Assembly (NCBI RefSeq): GCF_016031625.1
Contig: NZ_JACCHP010000020.1
Coordinates: 186,001 to 250,000 of the forward strand
Reading direction: 5' to 3'
Length of the DNA stretch: 64,000 nt
DNA from: Bradyrhizobium agreste
GTDB taxonomy: Bacteria > Pseudomonadota > Alphaproteobacteria > Rhizobiales > Xanthobacteraceae
How positions within the stretch are numbered: the first letter of the stretch is position 1; each line of letters starts with the position of its first letter. The notes under the pieces were generated by a model that was given only the letters and a program-made list of their open reading frames with translations, had not been told where the DNA came from and made no database searches. The position numbers and the translations under genes were made by a program. Below, in pieces: positions 25,227-36,324 of this stretch.

Positions 25227-25937
25227 TTAGCCGAGCGCTTGCGCGATCTCGGCGTGGATGGTGTCCGCGACGGCCTTGGGATCGGCGGCTTCCACAACCG
25301 GACGCCCGACGACCAGATAATCCGCCCCCGCCGCGATCGCACGGCCCGGGGTCATGATGCGCTTCTGGTCGCCGCTGGCAGCGCCCGCCGGACGAATACC
25401 GGGGGTGACGAGGCTCATCTGGTGGCCGACGATCTTGCGCAAGGCCCCGACCTCCTCAGGCGAGGACACGAGGCCGTCGACACCGAGCACCTGCGCCTGC
25501 TGCGCACGCGCCTCGACCAGCTCCGACACGCTGAGCCGATAGCCCGCCGCATGCAAATCGTCGTCGTTGTAGGACGTCAGCACCGTGACGGCGAGGATCT
25601 TCAGGCTGGCGCTGCCGCGGCCTTCGACGGCGCCCTTCATGGTCTGCGGATAGGCGTGCACGGTGACGAAGGTCGCGCCCAGCTTGGCGACGCTCTCCAC
25701 GCCACGCGTCACGGTATTGCCGATGTCGTGCATCTTGAGATCGGCGAACACCTTCTTGCCCTTGTCGGCGAGCTTGCCGATCAGCGGCAGGCCGCCGGCA
25801 TAAGCGAGCTGATAGCCGATCTTGTAGAACGTGACGCTGTCGCCGAGCTTCGCGATCATCGCCTCCGCGGCATCAACGCTCGGCAGATCGAGCGCTACGA
25901 TCAGGCGGTCCTTCGGGGCGATCTCGGCTGGCGTCAT
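25227..25937 (-). CDS. pyrF: Orotidine 5'-phosphate decarboxylase
   Basis: A 236-residue TIM-barrel enzyme that makes UMP from OMP. The catalytic D-K-x-x-D array is in [28 protein letters not shown] at the N-terminus and TPGIRPAG plus [14 protein letters not shown] at the C-terminus bind the phosphate. Full length. It is 6 bp from the upstream FMN-reductase gene, so the cluster FMN reductase-pyrF-DUF1330 reads as one operon. Confidence 0.96.
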   Translation of the reverse strand: MTPAEIAPKDRLIVALDLPSVDAAEAMIAKLGDSVTFYKIGYQLAYAGGLPLIGKLADKGKKVFADLKMHDIGNTVTRGVESVAKLGATFVTVHAYPQTMKGAVEGRGSASLKILAVTVLTSYNDDDLHAAGYRLSVSELVEARAQQAQVLGVDGLVSSPEEVGALRKIVGHQMSLVTPGIRPAGAASGDQKRIMTPGRAIAAGADYLVVGRPVVEAADPKAVADTIHAEIAQALG

Positions 25938-25943
25938 GTCACC

Positions 25944-26522
25944 TCACATCATGCGTTGGGAAACGTCGATCAAATGCGCCACCAGCTCCTTCAGCGCGGC
26001 GATATCGCCTTCGTTCTTCAGCCTGTCTCGATCGTCATAGGCCTGGTCGGCAAAGGCGAGCGTGAGCTGGCTGGCAATCACGTTGGCGTGGCACGCGGAG
26101 AGGATCAACCGCAGGGCCTGCAGCGCGCGGGCGGCACCTAACCGGCTCTGGGACGCGCCGGCAAGCGCGAAGATCCGGCTGCGGAACACCTCGCCGCGCG
26201 CCTCGTGCAGCTCGTGCACCCGGCTGACCCAGTCGATCGCGTTCTTCAGGAGCGGCGGCACCGAGGCGTTGTATTCGGGCGAGACGATGAGAACGCCATG
26301 ATGCGCGCCGATCATGCGCTTCAGATTGATCGCGTTCTTGGGCACGCCGGACTTGGCCTGGAGATCGCCGTCATAGATCGGCAGCGGAAAATCGGCGAGC
26401 GAGATGCGGGTGACGTCGACGCCGGCCTGAAGGAATTCGTAGGCCGCCACCGCGGCCAGCTTCGCATTATGCGAGCCGGTGCGCAGCGAGCCGGGAATGA
26501 TCAGGATCTTGGGTGCGGGCAT
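25944..26522 (-). CDS. NAD(P)H-dependent FMN reductase family protein
   Basis: A 192-residue flavodoxin-fold oxidoreductase. The FMN phosphate loop is IPGSLRTGSHNAKLA near residues 8-22, and the flavin-contact SPEYNASVPPLLKNAIDWVS lies at about 77-96, as in ArsH/YieF/chromate-reductase-like proteins. Likely a cytosolic quinone or flavin reductase active in redox stress; the substrate is not clear. The start MPAPKILIIPG is preferred over an ATG nine codons upstream. It precedes pyrF by 6 bp. Confidence 0.87.
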   Translation of the reverse strand: MPAPKILIIPGSLRTGSHNAKLAAVAAYEFLQAGVDVTRISLADFPLPIYDGDLQAKSGVPKNAINLKRMIGAHHGVLIVSPEYNASVPPLLKNAIDWVSRVHELHEARGEVFRSRIFALAGASQSRLGAARALQALRLILSACHANVIASQLTLAFADQAYDDRDRLKNEGDIAALKELVAHLIDVSQRMM

Positions 26523-26576
26523 CCACTTCCCTGCGTTCGGCGAAACCAACCGCCGCGCAAAGAGGAGCCGGCGGAA

Positions 26577-27176
26577 TTAATGCTTGCGATACACCCAGAC
26601 GCGGGCCGGCGGAAGGTTCATCCAGATCCGTTCCGAGGCCTCTGTGGACACGCCGGGCAGCGATTTCGGGATCGGCGGCACCACCGCATAGGTGAACTGG
26701 ATGAAGGGCGCACCGGGCGCGAGCGCGGTGAAGGCATCGCGAACCAGCCGCAGCCGCGTCAGCATCGGCTTGGTGACGAGCGGCAGGCCGGAGACGACCG
26801 CGCTTGCCGGTGCGCTCAAGACGTTCCAGAGCGTGTCGCGCAGGCGGTAGGCATCGCCCTGCACCACCTTGGCTTGCGGGTAGCGGTCGCGCAGCAGCGC
26901 GCAGAAGCCGGGATTGTATTCGACGAGAACGAGACGCTTCTGATCGACTCCGCGCTCGATCAGCGCAGACGTGATGGCGCCGGTGCCGGGTCCGAGTTCG
27001 ACCACCGGTGCGTCGGAATCGGGATCGACATAATGCGCCATGGTCCGAGCCAGCAGCTTGCCGGACGGCATCACCGCGCCCATGTGCAGCGGCTTTTCGA
27101 TCCACGACCTGAGAAAGCGCACCTCGTCGTCGAGACGAGGCTTCTTCAACGCACGCGCGGACGATGGCAATGGCAT
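26577..27176 (-). CDS. SAM-dependent methyltransferase, phospholipid N-methyltransferase (PmtA)-like
   Basis: A 199-residue class I methyltransferase of the size and layout of rhizobial PmtA. N-terminal DEVRFLRSWIEKPLHMGAVM precedes the SAM-binding motif I VVELGPGTGAITSAL (about 58-72) and acidic LVLVEYNPGFCALL (about 82-95); the mid segment VVSGLPLVTK replaces the usual N/D-P-P-Y loop, as in PmtA. PmtA methylates phosphatidylethanolamine towards phosphatidylcholine, an important membrane lipid for plant symbionts. Bradyrhizobium carries several Pmt enzymes, so this could also be a partial-methylation paralogue. It is on its own transcript or leads the FMN-reductase group 54 bp downstream. 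Confidence 0.82.
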   Translation of the reverse strand: MPLPSSARALKKPRLDDEVRFLRSWIEKPLHMGAVMPSGKLLARTMAHYVDPDSDAPVVELGPGTGAITSALIERGVDQKRLVLVEYNPGFCALLRDRYPQAKVVQGDAYRLRDTLWNVLSAPASAVVSGLPLVTKPMLTRLRLVRDAFTALAPGAPFIQFTYAVVPPIPKSLPGVSTEASERIWMNLPPARVWVYRKH

Positions 27177-27264
27177 GTCGGGACCGGACGGAACCGCGGG
27201 ACCGCGGCGTGTCAGAAAATGGTCATAAAGACGTATAGGCCTGAGGCGGTACGGTCAAGACGAG

Positions 27265-28401
27265 TCAATTCGCCCGATTGCCGAAGAAATCCTTGACCTT
27301 GGCGAAGAAACCCTCGGCTTCCGGCTGGGTGTTGCCGGAGGAGAGCTTTTCGAACTCGGCCAGCAATTCCTGCTGCTTCTTGGTCAGGTTCTGCGGGGTC
27401 TCGACCACGACCTGAACATACATGTCGCCCATCTGGCGCGATCGCAGCACCGGCATACCCTTTGATGCAATGCGGAACCGGCGGCCCGACTGGGTGCCGG
27501 CGGGCACCTTCACCTTGGTCTTGCCCTTGTCGATGGTCGGCACCTCGAATTCGCCGCCGAGCGCGGCGGTCACCATCGAGATCGGCACGCGGCAATGCAG
27601 GTCGGCGCCGTCGCGCTGGAAGAACTGATGCTGGGCCAGCGAGAGGAAGATGTAGAGATCGCCGGGCGGTCCACCGCGGACGCCAGCCTCGCCCTCGCCG
27701 GCGAGCCTGATCCGTGTGCCGTCCTCGACACCTTGCGGAATGTTGACCGAGAGCGTCCGCTCCCTGGTGACCCGCCCTTGTCCCGAGCAGGACGGGCAGG
27801 CGTCCTCGATCATCTGGCCGCGGCCCTGACAGCCCGGGCAGGTCCGCTCCAGCGTGAAGAAGCCCTGCGACTGCCGCACGCGGCCGGCGCCGCCGCAGGT
27901 CGAGCAGGTCTTCGGCTTGGTGCCGGCCTTGGCACCGATCCCTGAGCAGGCCTCGCAGGTGACCGAGACCGGAATCTCGATCTGCGCGGTCTTGCCGCCA
28001 AAGGCTTCCTCGAGCGTGATTTCCATGTTGTAGCGCAGGTCGGCGCCGCGCTCGCGGCCGCCGCGGCCGCGCTGTCCGGCCATGCCGAACAGATCCTCGA
28101 AGATGTCGGAGAAAGAGGAGGCGAAGCCCGCACCGAAACCGGCGCCGCCGCCGAAGCCACCGCCCTGCTCGAACGCGGCGTGGCCGTAACGATCATAGGC
28201 GGCGCGCTTGTCCTTGTCCTTCAGGACCTCGTACGCCTCGTTGATTTCCTTGAACTTGACTTCGCTGGTCTCATCCCCGGGATTGCGGTCGGGATGGAAT
28301 TTCATTGCCAGCTTGCGGAACGACGATTTCAGCTTGGATTCGTCGGCGTCGCGGTCGACTTCGAGGGTCTCGTAATAGCAGCGCTTGGTGGACGTGGACA
28401 T
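27265..28401 (-). CDS. dnaJ: Chaperone protein DnaJ
   Basis: A 378-residue type I J-protein, DnaK's cochaperone. In order: the J domain with HPD in KFHPDRNPG (about 36-44), the Gly/Phe-rich linker ([15 protein letters not shown]), the zinc-binding domain with four CxxCxGxG-type repeats ([36 protein letters not shown]), and the C-terminal substrate-binding beta domains. Complete. It lies 261 bp after dnaK, with a hairpin in the gap, so it may be read from dnaK or from its own promoter. Confidence 0.97.
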   Translation of the reverse strand: MSTSTKRCYYETLEVDRDADESKLKSSFRKLAMKFHPDRNPGDETSEVKFKEINEAYEVLKDKDKRAAYDRYGHAAFEQGGGFGGGAGFGAGFASSFSDIFEDLFGMAGQRGRGGRERGADLRYNMEITLEEAFGGKTAQIEIPVSVTCEACSGIGAKAGTKPKTCSTCGGAGRVRQSQGFFTLERTCPGCQGRGQMIEDACPSCSGQGRVTRERTLSVNIPQGVEDGTRIRLAGEGEAGVRGGPPGDLYIFLSLAQHQFFQRDGADLHCRVPISMVTAALGGEFEVPTIDKGKTKVKVPAGTQSGRRFRIASKGMPVLRSRQMGDMYVQVVVETPQNLTKKQQELLAEFEKLSSGNTQPEAEGFFAKVKDFFGNRAN

Positions 28402-28587
28402 GATGAGCTCGGTCTATCCAATCGCGATTCAAGTTGGCGCGGAACAACGCTGACATGTGGCGATATAGGCGCCCTTCGACCTTGCGGCAGAGGGCAGCCT
28501 CGCAGCGTTGAGAATAACGGCTGGGAATTGATCGATCGTAACGGGGCCGACTTTAAAAGACTCCTGGCCCGTCCGTCCCGACACGAC

Positions 28588-28612
28588 GGCCTCCCCCGCG
28601 AGGGAGGAGGCC
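28588..28612. repeat. Hairpin in the dnaK-dnaJ intergenic region
   Basis: GGCCTCCCCCGCGAGGGAGGAGGCC, a stem of about 10 bp in a 261-bp gap between dnaK and dnaJ. It has no T-run, so it is not a classic terminator; it could lower read-through or stabilise the dnaK transcript's 3' end. Otherwise the gap holds no gene. A CCTATAT hexamer-like sequence on the minus strand at 28463-28469 resembles the dnaK -10, but no matching -35 is visible. Confidence 0.5.
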
Positions 28613-28662
28613 GGTAGCGTGTGTGGGGTCCAAGCCGTCCGCATCGTTCACCCTCTCGGGGC

Positions 28663-30564
<1,902 letters not shown>

Positions 30565-30668
30565 GGTCCTGATATCCTTCTTTTTGCGGCAGGTTGGCTG
30601 GGCCCAGAAGGCACCCGACCGAAACCCCCTAAGATCAAACATCCGCGATATTGCGATGATTGAGGCTC

Positions 30669-30697
30669 ATATAGGAGGGGGGGAGGGGCCCGCAAGG
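30669..30697 (-). promoter_or_regulatory. Sigma-32 (RpoH)-like heat-shock promoter of dnaK
   Basis: On the minus strand CTTGCG (30691-30696) and CCTATAT (30669-30675) are 15 bp apart, about 105 bp upstream of the dnaK start. Alphaproteobacterial RpoH promoters have CTTG-type -35 and C-Y-T-A-T-N-T-type -10 elements with about this spacing. The -10 match is strong, the -35 match is partial (CTTGCG against CTTGAA). Confidence 0.6.
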
Positions 30698-30957
30698 ACC
30701 GAAGCTACGTTTCTGTCGCTAAAACATCGGGTTTTGGAAGATGATATCCGGGCTCAACCGCCCTTGCCGGTGAGGAATTATTAACGGGTCCGGGCTTCGG
30801 CAAGCCCCCGCACCCGCGAGCCCGTCCGCCCTGTTGCGGCGGGGCCAAACCGGCTAAAAGGCGGACCAACCGCACAGCCGCCGCAGCTGCTTCGCGCGAC
30901 AAAGCGGCCCGGTGGCCGACCATCGAACGGCCTCAATGTGAACCAATCAGAGTGGCC
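30698..30957. other. dnaK upstream region, no gene
   Basis: About 260 bp between the dnaK promoter and the secreted-protein gene. It contains a GC-rich stretch and a possible start region for the plus-strand gene, but no RNA gene, clear operator or coding frame of its own. CCGGTGAGGAATTATTAACGG is the only AT-rich block. Confidence 0.5.
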
Positions 30958-31899
30958 ATGATGCTGATCCGCCCCCTCGCCGCGCTCGCCCTCCTCGCCG
31001 CCTCCGCGCTTCCGGCCTTCGCCGCCGACGTCGTTTTCCCACCTGGCTTGCGTCTCGGCATGGTGCCGCTGATCGGCCTCAGCACGGCCAAGACCTTTCC
31101 GGGCTTCGAGAGCGAGGACGGCAGCGTCAAGGTGCTGGTCACCGAGCTGCCGCCGGCCGCTTATGGCGAGGTCGTGAGCGCCTTCAATTCCAATCCCGGC
31201 GGGACGGGCGGCGTCAAGCAGGACAAGGTCGAGACCCCCGCCGGTCTTGCCTATTTCACCACCGAAAGCGGCAAGGCCGGCGATACCCCGGTGAAGCGCT
31301 ATTCGATGATCGTGCCCGGCGCCGGCTTCTCCGGCTATGTCGCGGTGCAGATCCCGGAGAATGCGACCAAGATCTACACGGACGAGGCGGTGCGACAGAT
31401 GTTCGCGAGCGCCACCACCCGCAGGCAGGTCTCGGCCGAAGAGCAGATCGCGCTGCTGCCATTCAAGATCACCGATCTCGCCGACTTCAAGGACATCCGA
31501 ACGCTGGCACCGGGCTCGAGCATCATCCTGGCCGACGGCAACGAGAGCGCCGGCTACGAAACGAGGCCGTTCATGATCCTCGGGCTGATCGGCGCCAGCC
31601 CGCAAGCCGCCGACGACCGCGCCCGCTTCGCCCAGGAGGCGGCGCTCCAGATTCCCGGCGTGCGCGAGCCGCGCATCACCATGTCCGAGCCGATCCGCAT
31701 CAACGGCCAACAAGGCTTCGAGACCCGGATCGACGGCGTCAGCGGCAAGGACAAGGTCCCCGTGACGGTGGTGCAGTGGATCCGCTTCTCGACGGGCGGC
31801 GCATCATTGCGCATCATCGCCAGCGCCCCGCGCGACCAATGGCAAGCCGCCTTCACCCGCTTCCGCGCCGTGCGCGACGGGATTCAGCCGAAGGGCTAG
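30958..31899 (+). CDS. Secreted protein of unknown function
   Basis: About 313 residues with a clear Sec signal peptide (MMLIRPLAALALLAASALPA then FAAD, cleavage probably after AFA). The mature protein is about 290 residues with no cysteine, and includes LRLGMVPLIGLSTAKTFPGF, PAGLAYFTTESGKAGDTPVK, IYTDEAVRQMFASATTRRQV and a C-terminal VPVTVVQWIRFSTGGASLRI then RDQWQAAFTRFRAVRDGI. It looks like a soluble two-lobed periplasmic protein. Similar proteins are annotated as hypothetical in Bradyrhizobium; I do not recognise a function. A GTG six bases upstream (30952) and the ATG at 30961 are alternative starts. Confidence 0.75.
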   Translation: MMLIRPLAALALLAASALPAFAADVVFPPGLRLGMVPLIGLSTAKTFPGFESEDGSVKVLVTELPPAAYGEVVSAFNSNPGGTGGVKQDKVETPAGLAYFTTESGKAGDTPVKRYSMIVPGAGFSGYVAVQIPENATKIYTDEAVRQMFASATTRRQVSAEEQIALLPFKITDLADFKDIRTLAPGSSIILADGNESAGYETRPFMILGLIGASPQAADDRARFAQEAALQIPGVREPRITMSEPIRINGQQGFETRIDGVSGKDKVPVTVVQWIRFSTGGASLRIIASAPRDQWQAAFTRFRAVRDGIQPKG

Positions 31900-31918
31900 C
31901 TGCATCTCCGAACGAGAT

Positions 31919-32056
31919 GCGCTCCCTCCCCGCTTGCGGGGGAGGGCTGGGGAGAGGGTGTCTCCGCAGAGGGGCTCCCCCAGAGGAGAGAACCCCTCAC
32001 CCGTCGCACTTCGCGCGCCGACCTCTCCCGCAAGCAAGCGGGAGAGGTGCACCGAG
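31919..32056. repeat. Dispersed CTCTCCC/GGGAGAGG palindromic repeat
   Basis: GCTCCCTCCCCGCTTGCGGG, GGGCTGGGGAGAGGGTGTCTC, then AGAGAACCCCTCACC and a closing CTCTCCCGCAAGCAAGCGGGAG. The first part has the same sequence as the left arm of the DUF559 unit but without a nuclease gene. It separates the secreted protein from the nicotinamidase gene. Confidence 0.8.
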
Positions 32057-32170
32057 CCCGCGGCTCGAGCCCAACCCTGCAGCAAACCCGGCTGCATTTT
32101 CGGGCTTCTGTTCGTACACGAACGGAACTAGGCTTCCCTCCCGTTGGATCACCTTCAGGGGAGGCGTGCA

Positions 32171-32893
32171 ATGCTGGATCGGCGACAAGTCTTGGCAATG
32201 CTTGGAACGACGGCGCTGGCGACGCTGGCGCCAACCGCGCTGTTCGCGGCCGCATCGATCAAGCCGGACGAAGCGTCCGCGCTGCTCGTGATCGACGTGC
32301 AGAACTGCTTCCTGCCCGGCGGCAGCCTCGCGGTGAAGGAAGGCGAGCAGGTGGTGCCGGTCATCAACAGGATCGCCAAAGCGTTTTCGAACGTGGTGAT
32401 GACGCAGGACTGGCACACGCCGGGCCACATCTCGTTCGCGTCCGTGCACTCCGGCAAGAAGCCGTTCGAGACGATCGACCTGCCCTACGGCAAGCAGGTG
32501 CTGTGGCCGGACCATTGCGTGCAGGGCACCGACGGCGCGGCGCTGTCGAAGGACCTGTCGATCCCGCATGCCGAGCTCATCATCCGCAAGGGTTTTCACA
32601 AAGACGTCGACAGCTATTCGGCCTTCCTCGAAGCCGACGGCAAGACCTCGACCGGGCTCGCCGGCTACCTGAGGGGCCGCAAGATCAAGCGCGTCTTCGT
32701 CGCGGGTCTCGCGACGGACTTCTGCGTCGCCTGGACCGCGCTCGATGCGCGCAAGGCCAGCTTCGAGGTCTATGTGGTGGAAGACGCCTGCCGCGGCATC
32801 GACACGCAGGGCTCGCTCGCCAAGGCCTGGGCCGACATGGCCAAAGCGGGCGTGAAGCGGATTCAGTCTGCGGAGATCGCGGTGAGCGCGTAA
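32171..32893 (+). CDS. pncA: Nicotinamidase/pyrazinamidase-family isochorismatase-fold protein with Tat signal
   Basis: A 240-residue protein. The first about 28 residues are a twin-arginine signal (MLDRRQVLAMLGTTALATLA), and the rest is a PncA-type amidase: catalytic Asp42 in VIDVQNCF, the metal-binding D80-W-H82-TPGH86 motif, Lys140 in IRKGF and the nucleophile Cys185 in LATDFCVAW. Known PncA hydrolyses nicotinamide to nicotinate for NAD salvage and is normally cytosolic. If the signal is real this one is exported folded with its metal to the periplasm, where it could deamidate environmental nicotinamide. The ATG at 32171 follows GGGGAGGCGTGC; an upstream in-frame ATG at 32144 is less likely. 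Convergent with grpE. Confidence 0.85.
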   Translation: MLDRRQVLAMLGTTALATLAPTALFAAASIKPDEASALLVIDVQNCFLPGGSLAVKEGEQVVPVINRIAKAFSNVVMTQDWHTPGHISFASVHSGKKPFETIDLPYGKQVLWPDHCVQGTDGAALSKDLSIPHAELIIRKGFHKDVDSYSAFLEADGKTSTGLAGYLRGRKIKRVFVAGLATDFCVAWTALDARKASFEVYVVEDACRGIDTQGSLAKAWADMAKAGVKRIQSAEIAVSA

Positions 32894-32904
32894 GTGCCAA
32901 TCAG

Positions 32905-32983
32905 TCATTCCGGGGCGGCTCGCAGAGCCGAACCCGGAATCTCGAGATTCCGGGTTCGATGCTACGCATCGCCCCGGAATGAC
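32905..32983. repeat. Dispersed palindromic repeat (TCATTCCGGGG / CCCCGGAATGA ends)
   Basis: A nearly perfect 79-bp hairpin: TCATTCCGGGGCGGCTCGCA, ACCCGGAATCTCGAGATTCCGGG at the centre and CGCATCGCCCCGGAATGA at the end. It lies exactly between the convergent pncA-like and grpE genes, so a role as a bidirectional terminator is likely. Confidence 0.8.
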
Positions 32984-32991
32984 CTCAAAGC

Positions 32992-33612
32992 TCAGTTCGG
33001 CGCGCCGCTAGCCTCATTATTGTTGTTCGCCGCGGGCGCAGCCTTCGCGCCGCCCTTGGCGACGCCGACCAGCGCCGGGCGCAACACGCGCTCGCCGATA
33101 GTGTAGCCGGCCTGCACGACCTGCACCACGGTGCCCGACGGCACCGACGCATCGGGCACTTCGAACATCGCCTGGTGGAAGTTCGGATCGAACTTCTGGC
33201 CCTGGGGATCGAGCTTCTTCACGCCGTGCTTTTCGAGCGCGTTGAGCAGCGAGCGTTCGGTGAGCTCGACGCCCTCGATCAGCGAGATCAAGCCAGGATC
33301 GGCCGCGGCCCGCGCGTCGGCCGGAACGGCGTCGAGTGCACGCTGGAGATTGTCGGCGATTTCGAGCACGTCGCGGGCAAAGCCGGTGATGCCGTAGAGG
33401 CGGGCGTCGGCGACTTCCTTGGCGGTGCGCTTGCGCAGATTCTCCATCTCGGCCAGCGTCCGCAACATGCGGTCGCGCGCCTCGGCGGCTTCCTTCTGCA
33501 GGGTCTCGAGCGAGCCGGGCTCGGGTTCGTCGGGCATGATGTAGGGTTTCGACACCACGGGCTCACCGGTCGCTGCAGTCGTGTCTTCGGGTTGCCGGTC
33601 TTGCTCGGTCAT
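32992..33612 (-). CDS. grpE: Nucleotide exchange factor GrpE
   Basis: A 206-residue GrpE. The N-terminal acidic region and long alpha-helical coiled coil ([40 protein letters not shown]) are followed by the beta-rich head with [14 protein letters not shown] and the signature [29 protein letters not shown]. It drives ADP release from DnaK. It lies 94 bp downstream of hrcA, so hrcA-grpE is an operon, apart from dnaKJ 2.4 kb away. Confidence 0.96.
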   Translation of the reverse strand: MTEQDRQPEDTTAATGEPVVSKPYIMPDEPEPGSLETLQKEAAEARDRMLRTLAEMENLRKRTAKEVADARLYGITGFARDVLEIADNLQRALDAVPADARAAADPGLISLIEGVELTERSLLNALEKHGVKKLDPQGQKFDPNFHQAMFEVPDASVPSGTVVQVVQAGYTIGERVLRPALVGVAKGGAKAAPAANNNNEASGAPN

Positions 33613-33706
33613 CGGCTCTGATCTCGAACTGGTTTCAGGGATGTTGGCCCGGATATCGTGCTTAAGCCCGCGAAAATCAAGCGCCCGTGATCGGCGGAAA
33701 GGCCGG

Positions 33707-34795
33707 TCAGCCCCCCAAGAGGCGGCTGACGATGCGGGCGGCGTAGTCCACGGTCGGGATCACGCGGGCATAATTCAGCCGCGTCGGGCCGATCACGCCG
33801 AGAACGCCGACGATGTGGCCGGCGGCATCCCGATAGGGCGAGATGATGGTGGACGACCCCGACAGCGAGAACAGCTTGTTCTCACTGCCGATGAAGATGC
33901 GCACGCCTTCGGCGGTCTCGGCCCGGCCGAGCAGATCGATCACGCCGCGCTTGGTCTCGAGGTCGTCGAACAACAGGCGCACCCGCTCCAGATCCTCCAG
34001 CGCGTGCAGATCCTCGAGCAGATTGGCATGGCCGCGGACGATCAGCTGGCGGTCCTCGCTCTCGCCGCCGGACCAGCTGGCGATGCCGGCCGAGATCACT
34101 TTCTGTGTCAGTTGATCGAGCTCGGCACGGGCCTCGCCGAGCGCGGTTTCGAGCTCGAGCCGCGCCTCGGCGAGCGTGCGGCCACGGATCCGTGCATTGA
34201 GGAAATTGCCGGCCTCCGTCAGCGCTGAAGAGGGAACTCCGGGCGGCAGCGTCAACACGCGGTTTTCGACCTGGCCGTCCTCGCCGACCAGGATCACCAG
34301 CGCTTTTTCCGGTTCCAGGCGGACGAATTCGATGTGCTTCAGCCGCGCATTGGATTTCGGCGTCAGCACCACGGCGGCGGCCCGGGTCAGGCCGGAGAGC
34401 CGCATCAAGGCCTGGTCCAGCGCCGCCTCGACCGACTGCGCCTCGCCGACGGAGGAGAGCTGGCTCTGGATCGACTGCCGCTCGGCCTCGTTGAGGTCGC
34501 CGACCTGCATCAGGGCATCGACGAAGAAGCGCAGGCCCAGTTCCGTCGGCAGCCGCCCGGCGGAGGTGTGCGGGGCATAGATCAGGCCGAGCTGTTCCAG
34601 ATCGGCCATGACGTTGCGGACCGAGGCCGGCGACAGCGGCATGGCGATCAGGCGGGAAATGTTGCGCGAGCCGACCGGCTCACCGGTCGCGAGATAGCTT
34701 TCGACAATTTGACGAAAGATGTCGCGGGAACGCTCGTTGAGCTGGGCAAGGCCTGCGCGCGGCGCGATCAGATGGATCGGATCGTGATGGGCCAC
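33707..34795 (-). CDS. hrcA: Heat-inducible transcription repressor HrcA
   Basis: A 362-residue repressor with an N-terminal winged helix ([40 protein letters not shown] then [20 protein letters not shown]), a GAF-like middle and a C-terminal dimerisation region (GRDxA-like [20 protein letters not shown] then [16 protein letters not shown]). HrcA binds CIRCE elements to repress groE- and sometimes dnaK-type operons. No CIRCE (TTAGCACTC-N9-GAGTGCTAA) is visible in this window, so its targets, most likely groESL, are elsewhere. GTG start at 34793-34795, preceded by GAGAGGAG. Divergent from rph. Confidence 0.96.
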   Translation of the reverse strand: MAHHDPIHLIAPRAGLAQLNERSRDIFRQIVESYLATGEPVGSRNISRLIAMPLSPASVRNVMADLEQLGLIYAPHTSAGRLPTELGLRFFVDALMQVGDLNEAERQSIQSQLSSVGEAQSVEAALDQALMRLSGLTRAAAVVLTPKSNARLKHIEFVRLEPEKALVILVGEDGQVENRVLTLPPGVPSSALTEAGNFLNARIRGRTLAEARLELETALGEARAELDQLTQKVISAGIASWSGGESEDRQLIVRGHANLLEDLHALEDLERVRLLFDDLETKRGVIDLLGRAETAEGVRIFIGSENKLFSLSGSSTIISPYRDAAGHIVGVLGVIGPTRLNYARVIPTVDYAARIVSRLLGG

Positions 34796-34963
34796 AGACG
34801 GTAACTCCTCTCAGATGCTTATAATTTGTCCATCCGGGCCGCTTCTGACAAGCGCGGCGTTTGCGGCCTTGCGATCAGGGCGTGAATAAGCCCTTGCCGC
34901 CCACCCCCGCCCCACCTACAAGCACCGCGAGCAGCCTTTTCCCGTGAGTTTTGGAGATTTCCC

Positions 34964-35677
34964 ATGCGGCCAAGCCGCCGTGCGCCCGACGAATTGCGCC
35001 CCGTGACGCTGGAGCGCGGCGTGGTCAAATATGCGGAGGGCTCCTGCCTGGTGAAATTCGGCGACACCCATGTGCTGGTCACCGCCACGCTGGAGGACCG
35101 CCTGCCGCCGTGGCTGAAGGGTCAAGGCCGCGGCTGGGTCACCGCCGAATACGGCATGCTGCCGCGCGCGACCTCCGAACGCACCCGCCGCGAGGCCTCC
35201 GCCGGCAAGCAGAGCGGCCGTACCGTCGAGATCCAGCGCCTGATCGGCCGCTCCCTTCGCACCATCGTCGATCTCGAAGCGCTCGGTGAGCGCCAGATCA
35301 CGGTCGATTGCGACGTGCTCCAGGCTGACGGCGGCACCCGCACGGCCTCGATCACCGGCGCCTGGGTCGCGCTCGCCGATTGCATCAACTGGATGAAGGC
35401 GCGCAACATGGTGAAGGCCAACGTGCTGCGCGACAACGTCGCCGCGATCTCCTGCGGCATCTTCAACGGCACCCCGGTGCTCGATCTCGACTATGCCGAG
35501 GATTCGGAGGCCGAGACCGACGCCAATTTCGTCATGACGGGCGACGGCCGTATCATCGAGGTGCAGGGCACCGCGGAGCGCGAGCCGTTCACGCAGGACG
35601 AGTTCCTGAAGCTGATCGCCCTGGCGCAAAAAGGCATTGCGCGCCTGGTGGACTTGCAGAAACTGGCCGTGGCGTAG
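34964..35677 (+). CDS. rph: Ribonuclease PH
   Basis: A 237-residue phosphorolytic 3'-exoribonuclease that trims tRNA 3' ends: [40 protein letters not shown], the conserved [20 protein letters not shown], and C-terminal [20 protein letters not shown]. Full length, and the C-terminal catalytic Asp residues are present. It starts 168 bp from the divergent hrcA and is followed after 11 bp by rdgB, the standard alphaproteobacterial hrcA/rph-rdgB-hemW order. Confidence 0.97.
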   Translation: MRPSRRAPDELRPVTLERGVVKYAEGSCLVKFGDTHVLVTATLEDRLPPWLKGQGRGWVTAEYGMLPRATSERTRREASAGKQSGRTVEIQRLIGRSLRTIVDLEALGERQITVDCDVLQADGGTRTASITGAWVALADCINWMKARNMVKANVLRDNVAAISCGIFNGTPVLDLDYAEDSEAETDANFVMTGDGRIIEVQGTAEREPFTQDEFLKLIALAQKGIARLVDLQKLAVA

Positions 35678-35688
35678 TCAATAGGCCC

Positions 35689-36324
35689 ATGCACCGTCGA
35701 ATCACCGACAGGCTCGTCATCGCCACCCACAATCCCGGCAAGCTCGCCGAGATGCGGGAGCTGCTTGCGCCGTACGGCATCGAGGCGGTGTCGGCCGGTG
35801 AGCTCGGCCTGGGCGAACCCGAAGAGACCGGCAACGATTTCCGCAGCAATGCCGCGATCAAGGCGATCGCGGCGGCGCGGGCAACCAAGCTCCCGTCCTT
35901 CGCCGATGATTCCGGCATCGTGGTCGAGGCGCTCAACGGCGCGCCCGGCATTTTGTCCGCGCGCTGGGCCGGGCCAAACAAGGACTTCGCAGCGGCGATG
36001 GCGCAGATCGAGCGGCTGCTGCAGGAGCGCGGCGCCACCACGCCGGACAAGCGCAGGGCCCACTTCGTCTCCGCGCTCTGCGTGGCCTGGCCCGACGATC
36101 ATCGCGAGGAGGTCGAGGCGCGCGTCGACGGCACGCTGATCTGGCCGCCGCGCGGCACTGCCGGCTTTGGCTACGACCCAATGTTCCTGCCGGACGGGCA
36201 CACGCGCACATTCGGCGAGATGACCAGCATCGAGAAGCACGGCCTGCCGCCGCTCGGCCTCGGCCTGTCGCACCGCGCCCGCGCTTTTCGGAAACTGGCG
36301 GAGATCTGCCTTGAGCCGCGCTAA
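35689..36324 (+). CDS. rdgB: XTP/dITP diphosphatase (RdgB/HAM1)
   Basis: A 211-residue house-cleaning nucleotide pyrophosphatase that removes dITP, dXTP and XTP. Family motifs: [16 protein letters not shown] (about 12-27), [18 protein letters not shown] with the catalytic Asp (about 67-84), and [12 protein letters not shown] (about 163-174). The start [15 protein letters not shown] lies 11 bp after the rph stop. Overlaps hemW by 14 bp. Complete. Confidence 0.96.
   Translation: MHRRITDRLVIATHNPGKLAEMRELLAPYGIEAVSAGELGLGEPEETGNDFRSNAAIKAIAAARATKLPSFADDSGIVVEALNGAPGILSARWAGPNKDFAAAMAQIERLLQERGATTPDKRRAHFVSALCVAWPDDHREEVEARVDGTLIWPPRGTAGFGYDPMFLPDGHTRTFGEMTSIEKHGLPPLGLGLSHRARAFRKLAEICLEPR

Noticed and set aside
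28463-28490. A second sigma-32 promoter directly upstream of dnaJ
   Set aside because: A CCTATAT -10-like sequence is there on the minus strand, but the sequence at the right distance for the -35 (CTGCCG) is a poor match.
34796-34963. CIRCE element expected upstream of hrcA
   Set aside because: No TTAGCACTC-N9-GAGTGCTAA or close variant is present in the 168-bp divergent region.
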